Below, one piece after another: positions 27,557-35,884 of a DNA stretch of 64,000 bases. Source of the DNA: Phyllobacterium sp. T1293 (GTDB lineage Bacteria; Pseudomonadota; Alphaproteobacteria; Rhizobiales; Rhizobiaceae); the NCBI RefSeq assembly GCF_020731415.2, contig NZ_CP088273.1:1617001-1681000 (forward strand). The letters are read 5' to 3'. The position numbers and the translations under genes were made by a program. Every line of letters begins with the position of its first letter. Position 1 is the first letter of the stretch. The notes beneath the pieces are model-generated. The model did not search any database, was not told where the DNA came from, and saw only the letters and a list, made by a program, of their open reading frames with translations.

Positions 27557-28834
27557 TCAGGTATTCGTGCCGATCGATAGTGCCTGCTGGCCATCGCGCT
27601 CATAAATATCATCGCGCAGCTGGACAACACCATCGCCGGTTGACCAGGCGCTGACATAAACGAAGTGCAGCGGAACCGGATCGGCAACGGCAATCGGCGT
27701 GTTGACGCCTGACTTGATTGTCGCATCCATGGTCTGACGATCCCAGCCCGGCGTGCTGCGCAACAGCCAGACATTGAGGTCACGCACGTTCTGCACGCGC
27801 ACGCAGCCCGACGAATCGAAACGCATGAGCTTGTTGAAATTGCCCTGCTGCGGCGTGTCGTGCATGTAGACAGCGTAAGGGTTGGCGAAGTTGATTTTCG
27901 TCGAGGACATGGCGTTGATCTTGCCTGGGTCCTGACGGAACATCAGCTTGACCGCATCATCCGTATTCCAGTCGACGCTTTCCGGTGGCACTTCCTGACG
28001 CTGCTCGTTGAACAGACGGATCTTGTTGCGCGTCAGATAAGTCGGGTCCTTGCGCATCAGCGGGATAATATCCTTCTGAATGATCGACTTTGGTGCCGTC
28101 CAGTAAGGATTGAGAATGACTTCGGAAATCTTGGAGTCGAGAATCGGCGTCTGGCGGTCGATCTTGCCGACGATGGCCGTGTGGCGCTGCACGACGCGGC
28201 CGCCTTCAACGGCTTCGATCTGCGCTGCCGGAATATTGACCATGACATAGCGGCTACCCTGATTTGCAGCGGCCAAGGTGCGCACGCGCTCCAGATTGGT
28301 CTGCAACTGGCCAAGGCGGATATTGGCCGGAATGTTCAGGGCGGCAATGGTGAACTGGCCCATGACACCATCGGCAGGCAGACCATGACGAGCCTGGAAC
28401 CGCTTCACAGCAGCATCGACATAGGTGTCGAACGATGTGGAAAGACCAGCGCTTTCAGAAAGATCGCCCGATACCATCAGGCGCTTGCGCAAGGCAGGAA
28501 CTGTCGGATCGACTACGCCAAGTTGCAGCTTGGTGGTAATTGGCACATTCGGCCAGCCGCCATTGGCGACAATCTGACTGTAGGTGTTAATTGCGGATTC
28601 AATGAAGGAAACCGTCTCGGGGCTGGCGATCGGCTGGAAACTTGCAACCTTGGCGTGGGCGCTGGAGCGCGCATCAAACTGATCATCCCAATTGCCGCGG
28701 CGTGGAGAAGCCAGAATATCATTGATTGCCGGATCATCCGCCCATGCAGATGATGAGATAGCAGCCAAACCAGCAGTTGCCACTCCGGTGAGGAATGTGC
28801 GGCGATCAAGCCCTGATGATCCTAGTTTCTTCAT
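27557..28834 (-). CDS. L,D-transpeptidase family protein with Tat-type signal
   Basis: The 425-residue product has an N-terminal twin-arginine signal ([17 protein letters not shown], cleavage near AWA). A peptidoglycan-binding helix bundle ([19 protein letters not shown]) follows, then a YkuD catalytic domain with [12 protein letters not shown] and [12 protein letters not shown]; the Cys in SSGCVRV is the nucleophile. It makes 3-3 crosslinks or attaches proteins to peptidoglycan in the periplasm. The length and middle-sized linker fit the YcbB-type. The neighbouring upstream gene is an LdtR-like MarR regulator, so this may be the equivalent of LdtP. Confidence 0.9.
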   Translation of the reverse strand: MKKLGSSGLDRRTFLTGVATAGLAAISSSAWADDPAINDILASPRRGNWDDQFDARSSAHAKVASFQPIASPETVSFIESAINTYSQIVANGGWPNVPITTKLQLGVVDPTVPALRKRLMVSGDLSESAGLSTSFDTYVDAAVKRFQARHGLPADGVMGQFTIAALNIPANIRLGQLQTNLERVRTLAAANQGSRYVMVNIPAAQIEAVEGGRVVQRHTAIVGKIDRQTPILDSKISEVILNPYWTAPKSIIQKDIIPLMRKDPTYLTRNKIRLFNEQRQEVPPESVDWNTDDAVKLMFRQDPGKINAMSSTKINFANPYAVYMHDTPQQGNFNKLMRFDSSGCVRVQNVRDLNVWLLRSTPGWDRQTMDATIKSGVNTPIAVADPVPLHFVYVSAWSTGDGVVQLRDDIYERDGQQALSIGTNT

Positions 28835-29181
28835 AGTATTGCCCAACCCAATTGAAAACGTCGCAGCCAACCTGCCGCTCAATAACGCAGAAAGCAGATT
28901 ATGGTTTCCAAAATTATCAGGAACACCCTTAACAAACAGCAACTTTCGCACCGATAGCGTAATCGTGATGGTTCAAACGCTAATCAGCCCGTGCGGAGCC
29001 AATATTTAAGCTTCACTGAATTATGGAATACTTCAAACGCCTTTCCACGGCATTATGGCGGATTGATGACTTTTGGGCTGTTTGGAAAGGCCCAACGCAG
29101 CAAAGCCCGCCTTCGCCAGAGCAGTTTTGAAACTGCTCAAAGAGCGAAGCCGGGCTTTTGTCTTGCAGATTGCAGTCGATA
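28835..29181. other. Intergenic region with a long hairpin
   Basis: It includes the L,D-transpeptidase promoter area and, at 29102-29158, a large two-part hairpin downstream of the MarR gene. No gene was seen. Confidence 0.6.
29102..29158. terminator. Long hairpin, possible bidirectional terminator
   Basis: The outer stem is 15 bp (AAAGCCCGCCTTCGC with one mismatch to GCGAAGCCGGGCTTT) and the inner stem is a perfect 9 bp (GAGCAGTTT / AAACTGCTC) with a 2-base gap. It sits 24 bases past the MarR stop. T-rich ends are modest, so it could also be a folded RNA element. Confidence 0.6.
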
Positions 29182-29697
29182 TTACATGCGGTAGGCGATT
29201 GTATCGTTCCAGAAGCGGTCAAGACGCTGCAACGCCTTGTTCATCGACTGGAATTCTTCTGCCTTGATGCCACCGACATGTTCGATCGAAGCCACATGAC
29301 GCTCATAAAGACCTGCGACGAGTTCCGCCACTTCATTGCCCTTCTCCGTCAGGCTGACGCGGACCGAACGACGGTCGGTGCGTGAACGCTCATGGGAGAT
29401 AAAGCCGAGTTCGACCAGTTTCTTCAGATTGTAGGAAACGTTCGAACCCAGATAGTAACCACGGCTGCGCAGTTCACCGGCAGTCAATTCAGCATTGCCG
29501 ATGTTGAAAAGCAGCAATGCCTGAATGGCGTTGATGTCGCTGCGCCCGTTGCGGTCGAATTCATCTTTCACAACGTCAAGTAAACGACGATGCAAACGTT
29601 CGACCAACTGAAGTGCTTCAAGATAAAGAGTCCGCAATGCTGTGTCATTGACGGTGGCATGCGTGGTCGTTCCAGACTTTCTCTGTATGTTGTTCAT
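29182..29697 (-). CDS. ldtR: MarR-family regulator, LdtR-like
   Basis: The 171-residue product has a winged-helix domain with NAIQALLLFNIGNAELTAGEL, YYLGSNVSYNLKKLVELGFI and ERSRTDRRSVRVSLTEKG. These segments match what I know of rhizobial and Liberibacter LdtR, which activates an L,D-transpeptidase gene. The gene lies directly upstream of such a gene on the same strand, 348 bases away. GAGG lies 9 bases before the ATG chosen. The identification as LdtR is inference from sequence style and context. Confidence 0.8.
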   Translation of the reverse strand: MNNIQRKSGTTTHATVNDTALRTLYLEALQLVERLHRRLLDVVKDEFDRNGRSDINAIQALLLFNIGNAELTAGELRSRGYYLGSNVSYNLKKLVELGFISHERSRTDRRSVRVSLTEKGNEVAELVAGLYERHVASIEHVGGIKAEEFQSMNKALQRLDRFWNDTIAYRM

Positions 29698-29846
29698 AAT
29701 ACGTGCCTCACTGTTGTTTCGGTGTATTTTTCTCACCGTTGAGGCAACACTATCGAATACGCATAAAATTCGAATTAAAACTCAGACTTAACAGTACCTT
29801 ACCGCGACCAATGCAATTTCAGGCTTAATGAAGACTTACCCGCGCC

Positions 29847-30275
29847 TCAGCGCTGGGGTTTGGCCAGCTGGCGTTTTTGCAGGAAAAGCACGATGCGAAA
29901 GGCGATATAAAGCACGGCCACGCTGCAATGAATGACCGCGATCGCAGGCTTGTAATAAAAATATTCCCAGAAGACGGTGAACATCAATGTTTCGCCAGCA
30001 GCAGCCACGAACCAGATGACTGGGCCCCAGGAAACCATCATCCATAGACCTGTCGAGGCAACCGGGAACAGCATGGCCAGCGATACCGACGCGACCTTCC
30101 ACTGCCACGGCATCAGATCAAAGCGCCAGAGCAGCCCCTCATAATAGCCCATGATCTGCACCCAGTAGCCAACCCCTGCCACGAGGCAATAGATCGAAAC
30201 CAGCCGCAGCAACCAGACAAAGCCTGTTTGCGCCAAGGTCGAATCGAATGGCAGATGCGTCGGCTTTTCGATCAT
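29847..30275 (-). CDS. DUF6163-like membrane protein
   Basis: The 142-residue product has four hydrophobic helices with short loops, including GFVWLLRLVSIYCLVAGVGYW, LAMLFPVASTGLWMM and AVIHCSVAVLYIAFRIVLF, and a basic C-terminus. Its sequence resembles an alphaproteobacterial family of unknown function. Its ATG overlaps the stop of the acyl-CoA hydrolase by 4 bases (ATGA), so translation is coupled. Confidence 0.72.
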   Translation of the reverse strand: MIEKPTHLPFDSTLAQTGFVWLLRLVSIYCLVAGVGYWVQIMGYYEGLLWRFDLMPWQWKVASVSLAMLFPVASTGLWMMVSWGPVIWFVAAAGETLMFTVFWEYFYYKPAIAVIHCSVAVLYIAFRIVLFLQKRQLAKPQR

Positions 30276-31327
30276 GTAAGCTGCAGTTCCCGCTCGCCCA
30301 GCGGCGCAAAATAGGCGTCAATCATCTCGGGGGTGACATCTTCAAGCGTTGCAGGCTGCCAGACAGGCGCATTGTCCTTGTCTACAAGCAGGGCGCGGAT
30401 GCCTTCATAGAAATCATTACTCTCAAGCATTCGCGAAAGAATCCGGTATTCCATCTGCATACATTGATCCATATCGAGATCACGTCCTTCTTCGATCTGC
30501 CTGAACGTCACATGCAGGCTGGTGGGAGAACGTGCCTTGACGATATCCAGAACCCGTTGCGCATCCTCGTTTCCGTTCACCCCGGCAGCGGCAAGACGGA
30601 TAAGACAGCCGCCAAGCGTTTGCGAATCGAACAGAACGCCGATCATATCGCGTATTTTCTCGCTGGTTTCATAGTCCGGATTGATAGTTTTATCGCGCAG
30701 GGCCTCCGCCGGGTCGCCGGTTTCGATCAAGGCATGGCGAACAGCCTCCTTGTCGGCGGCGTGGATCGCGTGGGTGGCAATGCCGCTTTGCAGGCAATCC
30801 CCCTGCCGGATGCGGTTGCCTGTCAGAGCAAGATAGGTGCCGAAATGTTCAGGCAGATGCGGAAGGAAGGCGCTGCCGCCAACATCGGGAAAGAAACCGA
30901 TTCCGACTTCCGGCATGGCAAACATGACATTTTCGGTGACGATCCGGTGCGATCCATGCACGGAAATACCAACCCCGCCACCCATGACAATACCGTCTAT
31001 CAGCGAAATATAGGGTTTTGGAAAGTGCCGGATAAAAGCGTTGAGCCGGTATTCGTCATAAAAGAACTCATAGAGCGGCTTTCCGGCCTTGCCCGCATGA
31101 TAGACGGCGAGAATGTCGCCGCCTGCGCAAAAGGCGCGGCCCTCGCCTTCAAGAATGACACAGGCAATATCAGGATCGACGGCCCAGGCATGCAAGGCGC
31201 GGGACAGCGCCCTGACCATAATGGGCGTAAGCGCGTTCAGTGCCTTAGGGCGCGTCAACCTGACTAGGCCAGCCTTCCCCCGGATTTCGAACGCTATCTC
31301 GCCTTTGCCGCCAAAATCGATTTCCAT
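30272..31327 (-). CDS. Enoyl-CoA hydratase/isomerase family, 3-hydroxyisobutyryl-CoA hydrolase-like
   Basis: The 351-residue crotonase-fold protein has LTRPKALNALTPIM, CAGGDILAVY (oxyanion-hole loop), DGIVMGGGVGISVHGSHR and AMPEVGIGFFPDVGG. The size and GFFPDVGG with catalytic Glu/Asp fit 3-hydroxyisobutyryl-CoA hydrolase of valine breakdown. AGGAGG lies 9 bases before the ATG used; a start 6 codons earlier is possible. It is coupled to a small membrane protein. A mis-assigned enoyl-CoA hydratase remains possible. Confidence 0.88.
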   Translation of the reverse strand: MEIDFGGKGEIAFEIRGKAGLVRLTRPKALNALTPIMVRALSRALHAWAVDPDIACVILEGEGRAFCAGGDILAVYHAGKAGKPLYEFFYDEYRLNAFIRHFPKPYISLIDGIVMGGGVGISVHGSHRIVTENVMFAMPEVGIGFFPDVGGSAFLPHLPEHFGTYLALTGNRIRQGDCLQSGIATHAIHAADKEAVRHALIETGDPAEALRDKTINPDYETSEKIRDMIGVLFDSQTLGGCLIRLAAAGVNGNEDAQRVLDIVKARSPTSLHVTFRQIEEGRDLDMDQCMQMEYRILSRMLESNDFYEGIRALLVDKDNAPVWQPATLEDVTPEMIDAYFAPLGERELQLT

Positions 31328-31499
31328 GCGCCCCTCCTTATTCATTGTTTGACGTTAGGAAACTCCTGCATACCGCGTCAATGGATCACATCTTGTGCCA
31401 GACATCTTGGTCCACGGAGTGAAGCCTGTTAAAACCATTCTGATTAAAACTATTCCAAACAACAGAAGAAGCTCCGCACCTGCGGATAAGGCAGCCATC

Positions 31500-32537
31500 A
31501 TGAATAAAGTTTCTCCTTTTCACGCCAGTACAGGCCGGACAGTTGATGAAATCACGCAAAGCCGGCGTTTGCGCCGTATGCGCAAGGCTGATTGGTCGCG
31601 CCGTCTGGTGCAGGAAAACCAGCTGACGGTGAATGACCTGATCTGGCCGATCTTCCTGTGTGAGGGAACAAACCGCCGCGAAGACATTGCCGCCATGCCC
31701 GGCGTGCAGCGTTTTTCTGTGGATATGGCCGCGCGTGAAGCAGAACGGGCTGCCAAGCTCGGTATTCCGGCTATCGCAACCTTTGCCAATATTGACCCTG
31801 CCCTACGCGATGAAACGGGTTCCGGCATTCTCGATGCCGATAACCTGATCAATCGCGCCACCCGCGCCATCAAGGATGCGGTGCCGGAGATTGGCATGAT
31901 CACCGATGTGGCGCTTGATCCGTTCACCAGTCACGGCCATGACGGCATTTTGCGCGACGGCATCATCGTCAATGACGAGACGGTGGCTCAGATCACCCGC
32001 GGCGCAGTGTTGCAGGCAGCAGCGGGCGCCGACATTATTGCTCCATCCGATATGATGGATGGCCGCATCGGTGCTATCCGCGAAGCGCTTGATCAGAATG
32101 GTTTTCAGGATGTGGCTGTTATGGCTTACGCCACGAAATTCGCTTCGGCCTTTTATGGCCCTTACCGGGAAGCCATCGGTACGTCAGGTCGCCTGAAGGG
32201 CGACAAGAAGACCTATTACATTGATCCTGCCAACACGGACGAGGCCATCCGCGAGGCAGAGCAGGATCTGGCTGAGGGCGCGGATTCGCTGATGGTCAAG
32301 CCGGGCCTGCCCTATCTCGATATCATTCATCGCCTGAAGGAAACCTTCTCCGTGCCGACATTCGCCTATCAGGTGTCGGGCGAATACGCGATGATCAAGG
32401 CGGCCGGTGCCAATGGCTGGATCGATGAGGAACGGGTGATGATGGAAACCCTGCTGGCGTTCAAACGCGCCGGTTGTGACGGCATCCTGACCTATTTCGC
32501 ACCCATCGTTGCGGAGCGTTTGAAGGCCGGACTTTAG
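31500..32537 (+). CDS. hemB: Delta-aminolevulinic acid dehydratase (porphobilinogen synthase)
   Basis: The 345-residue product begins MNKVSPFHASTGRTVDE. The catalytic lysines lie in YATKFASAFYGPYREA and SLMVKPGLPYLD. The zinc cysteine cluster of many HemB proteins is replaced by DVALDPFTSHGHDG, so it should be the magnesium-dependent type. It makes porphobilinogen from two ALA molecules for heme synthesis. The frame opens 35 codons upstream, but that stretch is not family-like. Confidence 0.96.
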   Translation: MNKVSPFHASTGRTVDEITQSRRLRRMRKADWSRRLVQENQLTVNDLIWPIFLCEGTNRREDIAAMPGVQRFSVDMAAREAERAAKLGIPAIATFANIDPALRDETGSGILDADNLINRATRAIKDAVPEIGMITDVALDPFTSHGHDGILRDGIIVNDETVAQITRGAVLQAAAGADIIAPSDMMDGRIGAIREALDQNGFQDVAVMAYATKFASAFYGPYREAIGTSGRLKGDKKTYYIDPANTDEAIREAEQDLAEGADSLMVKPGLPYLDIIHRLKETFSVPTFAYQVSGEYAMIKAAGANGWIDEERVMMETLLAFKRAGCDGILTYFAPIVAERLKAGL

Positions 32538-32678
32538 ATTGCGTTCTGTTGCGGGTGGTTCATTGGTTGTGGGTGGTTTCTGATTGAAAACATCAAAAAT
32601 GTTCCTTGAATTTCTATTCTAGAGTTCCCACGTTGAGCAGCACGGCACTATGTCCGTGTGTTTGAAACAGGAAACAAA

Positions 32679-33149
32679 ATGAATACGAGCGCGCTTGACG
32701 GCGAAATAATCACCAACCGCCTGGATGACTGGCGGATGTATCAGGGCGTGCGGTCCAGCCGCGTTTTCGCGTTCCTGATGGATTATGTTATCGTGTTTTT
32801 CCTCTGCATCCCCGTGGCGATCGTCATCGCCATTCTCGGTGTTGCAACGCTTGGCCTTGGATGGATGCTTTACGGCATCATGTTCCCCGCCGTGGCGCTC
32901 GCCTATGTGGCGACGACGCTTGGCGGACCACGTCAGGCAACCAAGGGCATGCAGATGATGGGCCTGAAACTGGAGCGCCTCGACGGCCAGAAGGTCGACG
33001 GCCTGTTTGCCATTGTCCATACGGTTCTGTTCTGGGGTCTGAATGTGGTGCTGACACCGCTCATTCTGCTTGCAACATTCGTTCTGGACCGTAAACGTAC
33101 GGTCCACGACCTTCTTCTCGGTACGGTTGTCGTACGCGCATATAATTGA
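32679..33149 (+). CDS. RDD-family membrane protein
   Basis: The 156-residue product has an N-terminal soluble stretch, then SSRVFAFLMDYVIVFFLCI, GWMLYGIMFPAVALAYVAT, GLFAIVHTVLFWG and ILLATFVLDRKRTVHDLLLGT. The Arg and two Asp residues around helices 1 and 3 are those of RDD proteins, whose function is usually unknown but sometimes transport-related. CAGGA precedes the ATG used. It lies 140 bases after hemB. Confidence 0.85.
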   Translation: MNTSALDGEIITNRLDDWRMYQGVRSSRVFAFLMDYVIVFFLCIPVAIVIAILGVATLGLGWMLYGIMFPAVALAYVATTLGGPRQATKGMQMMGLKLERLDGQKVDGLFAIVHTVLFWGLNVVLTPLILLATFVLDRKRTVHDLLLGTVVVRAYN

Positions 33150-33153
33150 TCTC

Positions 33154-33180
33154 GAGGGCTCCTGACAGGGAGCCCTCTTC
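33154..33180 (+). terminator. Hairpin terminator after the RDD gene
   Basis: GAGGGCTCC / GGAGCCCTC with a 6-base loop and a short T-rich tail overlaps the leader of the next gene. Confidence 0.7.
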
Positions 33181-33197
33181 ATTTACCGGCCATATCA

Positions 33198-33626
33198 ATG
33201 ACACATCTCAGGCTCACCGCCTTCGCCGCAATGGCGTTCCTATTCTATGGTTTTGGTATCGCCACCAGCCTGGCCGCATCACCCGCTGGACGGTTTTGCG
33301 GCGAGGTCATTTCCAATGGCGACTATCGGGACGTTATCACTGTTCTGAATGTTGATCGCGACGGCCGTGTTTCCGGAACATATCAGATCGAGGCACCCGA
33401 TGGCCTGTTCATCGGAACGCTCACCGAGAAGATTGTCACACCCGGAACCGTCCATAATCTTATCTGGACCGATAAATATGGCTCCGGTCTGCTGGCCGTC
33501 CATTTTTCCAATGATTACCGTTCCTTCAGGGCGCGCTGGGGCAATCAGGTGGACGGCAAGGATGATGCCCCAAGCCATTCGTGGAATGGCGAGCCATGCT
33601 ATCATGCCGACGATGAGCGCGATTGA
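33198..33626 (+). CDS. Exported protein of unknown function
   Basis: The 142-residue product has a signal peptide (LRLTAFAAMAFLFYGFG, cleavage near SLAA) followed by a beta-rich body with CGEVISNGDYRDVITVLNV, DGRVSGTYQIE, ETFHNLIW-like GTVHNLIWTDKYGSGLLAV and ARWGNQVDG. Two cysteines could form one disulfide. The family is not recognised. It follows the RDD gene by 48 bases past a terminator. Confidence 0.75.
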   Translation: MTHLRLTAFAAMAFLFYGFGIATSLAASPAGRFCGEVISNGDYRDVITVLNVDRDGRVSGTYQIEAPDGLFIGTLTEKIVTPGTVHNLIWTDKYGSGLLAVHFSNDYRSFRARWGNQVDGKDDAPSHSWNGEPCYHADDERD

Positions 33627-33939
33627 TAACAGGGGATGTGTTGCGGGGAGCTAAATTTTGCATCTGCCATGCTCACCCCCAGTTCGTAGTTCGACAAGCT
33701 CACCATGAGGGGCTTGGGTGGATGCAAGGCTAATCGCAAAGATTGCCGCTAAAGGGTGCAGAATTCAGTTCCCCTCATCCTGAGCCTGTCGAAGGGCTCA
33801 TGGTGAGCTTGTCGAACCACCAACCAGTGTGCTTTGCACCGAAACCCGCGACATTCACACTTGAATACAATATAATTGAATTGACGTTTTTGGTGGTCTT
33901 ACGATTCTATAGGAGTTGCAGACTGGTCCAGGATAACGA
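33627..33939. other. Intergenic region with palindromic repeat copy 5
   Basis: Contains the repeat at 33681-33825 and an AT-rich leader for bpt. No gene was seen. Confidence 0.7.
33681..33825. repeat. Palindromic intergenic repeat, copy 5
   Basis: The arms AGTTCGACAAGCTCACCATGAG and its complement (ATGGTGAGCTTGTCGAACCAC) flank the core GATGCAAGGCTAATCGCA. A sub-palindrome CCTGAGCCTGTCGAAGG is inside the right arm, as in copy 1. Confidence 0.85.
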
Positions 33940-34686
33940 ATGACGCATCAACCGCAGCAATCACCGCAGTTTTTCCTGACAGCACCCTCGCCCTGTCCGT
34001 ATCTGGAAGGGCAACTGGAGCGCAAGGTTTTTACGCATCTGGTGGGCGGACGCGCGAGTGAGCTGAATGATCTCCTGACTCAGGGTGGTTTTCGCCGTTC
34101 CCAGAACATTGCCTATCGTCCGGCATGCGAGAATTGCCGGGCCTGTGTTTCGGTGCGAATCCTTGCTGGAGAGTTCAAGCAGGAAAAGTCGATGCGCCGC
34201 GTCTGGAATCATAACCGGGACCTGATCGGCAATATTCATCAGGCAGAACCTTCCACCGAGCAATATACGCTGTTCCGCCGTTATCTTGACGCACGCCACA
34301 ACAAGGGCGGCATGTCGGAGATGACCGTGCTCGACTATGCGATGATGGTCGAGGATACACATGTTCCGACCCAGATCATCGAATATCGCCGCCGCGGACC
34401 GGATTCCTTCATCACCAAGAAGGGTGAAGGCGAACTGATTGCCGTGGCGTTGACCGACATTATGGGCGACGGATTGTCCATGGTCTATTCGTTCTTTAAC
34501 CCTGACTACGCCGACCGCTCGCTTGGCACTTTCATGATTCTCGATCACATCCAGCGCGCTGCCGCCGCGGGCCTGCCGCATGTCTATCTCGGTTATTGGG
34601 TCGAGGGCTCGCGCAAGATGCAATACAAGATCCGCTACAAGCCGCAGGAGCATCTCGGGCCAAAGGGCTGGGAACGCCGTGAATAA
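33940..34686 (+). CDS. bpt: Aspartate/glutamate leucyltransferase (Bpt)
   Basis: The 248-residue product has [47 protein letters not shown] and [24 protein letters not shown], the full set of the Ate1/Bpt family. Bpt adds leucine from charged tRNA to N-terminal Asp or Glu, marking proteins for ClpS/ClpAP degradation. Length is usual. It stands alone between two repeat copies. Confidence 0.95.
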   Translation: MTHQPQQSPQFFLTAPSPCPYLEGQLERKVFTHLVGGRASELNDLLTQGGFRRSQNIAYRPACENCRACVSVRILAGEFKQEKSMRRVWNHNRDLIGNIHQAEPSTEQYTLFRRYLDARHNKGGMSEMTVLDYAMMVEDTHVPTQIIEYRRRGPDSFITKKGEGELIAVALTDIMGDGLSMVYSFFNPDYADRSLGTFMILDHIQRAAAAGLPHVYLGYWVEGSRKMQYKIRYKPQEHLGPKGWERRE

Positions 34687-34733
34687 TCGGGGTTTCTGAT
34701 TGTGTGTTGCTCCACGGGTTAAGCTTGCAACCT

Positions 34734-34857
34734 CGTGGTTCGTGGTTCGACAAGCTCACCATGAGGGAGAGTGTGGATGCAACGATAATCTCCAAAGTTG
34801 CAGAACTAGACTCCCTGCACGCACCACTCTCCCTCATGGTGAGCTTGTCGAACCACG
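34734..34857. repeat. Palindromic intergenic repeat, copy 6
   Basis: Left arm GTGGTTCGTGGTTCGACAAG then CTCACCATGAGGGAGAG; the right arm is the reverse complement, ending CTTGTCGAACCACG. The core is GATGCAACGATAATC. Confidence 0.85.
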
Positions 34858-34978
34858 GAAATGCACACATCCCTCAACACGCAATCAGATTTATAAATGC
34901 GCGCGCTGGAATAAGATTGTTCTTCCAGCTAAACCCTGCGGCTTAGAACAATAAAAAGACTTGGAAAGCCCTGAGGAA

Positions 34979-35878
34979 ATGTCCCAACCGCATCTTGATC
35001 ACCGCAAGGGCCTGCTGATTACGGGTATTGGCGGGTTAATACTCTCCGTCGATATACCGCTTCTGCGTCTTGGTCAGGGTGAAACCTGGTCGACGCTGCT
35101 CCTGCGCAGCGGCACCACCTTCCTCTGCGCCATGATCATCTGGGCGGTGTGGAGCATTGCCACCGGCAAGGTCAGAACGCTCATTCCGGGGCGCATCGGC
35201 GTTGCGGTTGCCGGGCTTTACGGTATGGGCTCCATCTTTTTCATGATCGCCGTTTACAACACATCGACCGCCAATCTCGTGTTTATTCTGGCGTTCAATA
35301 CGGTTTTCGCCGCGCTGCTCTCCTGGATATTCCTGAAAGAACGCCCGAAAACCGCGACCTTCGTCGCCATGTTTTTCATGCTGATCGGTGTCGGGATCAT
35401 CGTGCGTGAAGGCCTGTCATCAGGGCATCTTTTCGGCAACATCATCGCGCTGCTTTCGACCTTCTTCCTTGCCTCGGCCATTACCGTCACCCGCGCTTCG
35501 AAGAAGGATATGAGCTTTGCCGCGATCATCGGCACCATCCTACCGATGTCTGTTGCGATTTTCATGGTGTCCCAGCATGGGTTTTCCGTTGCCGCGCCCG
35601 GATGGATCATCTTCAACGGTGCGGTGGTAACGACCATCGCCTTTGCCTGCCTTGCCACGGGGCCGCGATACCTGTCCGGACCTGAAGTGGCGATGTTCTA
35701 TCTTCTGGAAACGGTGCTTGCGCCGATCTGGGTCTGGCTGGTCTTTGCCGAGCGGCCCAGTGATCCTACCCTGCTGGGTGGCATCATTATCATTACCGCG
35801 CTTGTCAGCCACTCGATCTGGCAGATGCGCAGCGCCCGCAAGCGGTCACGGATGGCGGCAATCCGCCACCCGATCTGA
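34979..35878 (+). CDS. EamA/DMT-family transporter
   Basis: The product has about 299 residues and ten membrane helices in two EamA halves: RKGLLITGIGGLILSVDIPL and VFILAFNTVFAALLSWIFLKERP with the conserved E; then FGNIIALLSTFFLASAITVTR and LLETVLAPIWVWLVFAERP. Such proteins export metabolites or amino acids; the substrate is unknown. The start is uncertain, as a TTG 6 codons upstream also lacks a good ribosome site. Confidence 0.88.
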   Translation: MSQPHLDHRKGLLITGIGGLILSVDIPLLRLGQGETWSTLLLRSGTTFLCAMIIWAVWSIATGKVRTLIPGRIGVAVAGLYGMGSIFFMIAVYNTSTANLVFILAFNTVFAALLSWIFLKERPKTATFVAMFFMLIGVGIIVREGLSSGHLFGNIIALLSTFFLASAITVTRASKKDMSFAAIIGTILPMSVAIFMVSQHGFSVAAPGWIIFNGAVVTTIAFACLATGPRYLSGPEVAMFYLLETVLAPIWVWLVFAERPSDPTLLGGIIIITALVSHSIWQMRSARKRSRMAAIRHPI

Positions 35879-35884
35879 CAGAGC

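Noticed and set aside
27376..27783. N-terminal extension of the glyA frame
   Set aside because: It overlaps the L,D-transpeptidase terminator and 3' end and has no glyA-like sequence; the ATG at 27375 matches the family start.
30248..31267. Long frame opposite the acyl-CoA hydrolase, and similar ones opposite rnd and aapJ
   Set aside because: These are shadows of strong coding genes and have no family motifs or ribosome sites.
13535..34857. Possible CRISPR array
   Set aside because: The repeats are palindromes of 120-320 bases scattered between genes, not short direct repeats with regular spacers, and no cas gene is present.
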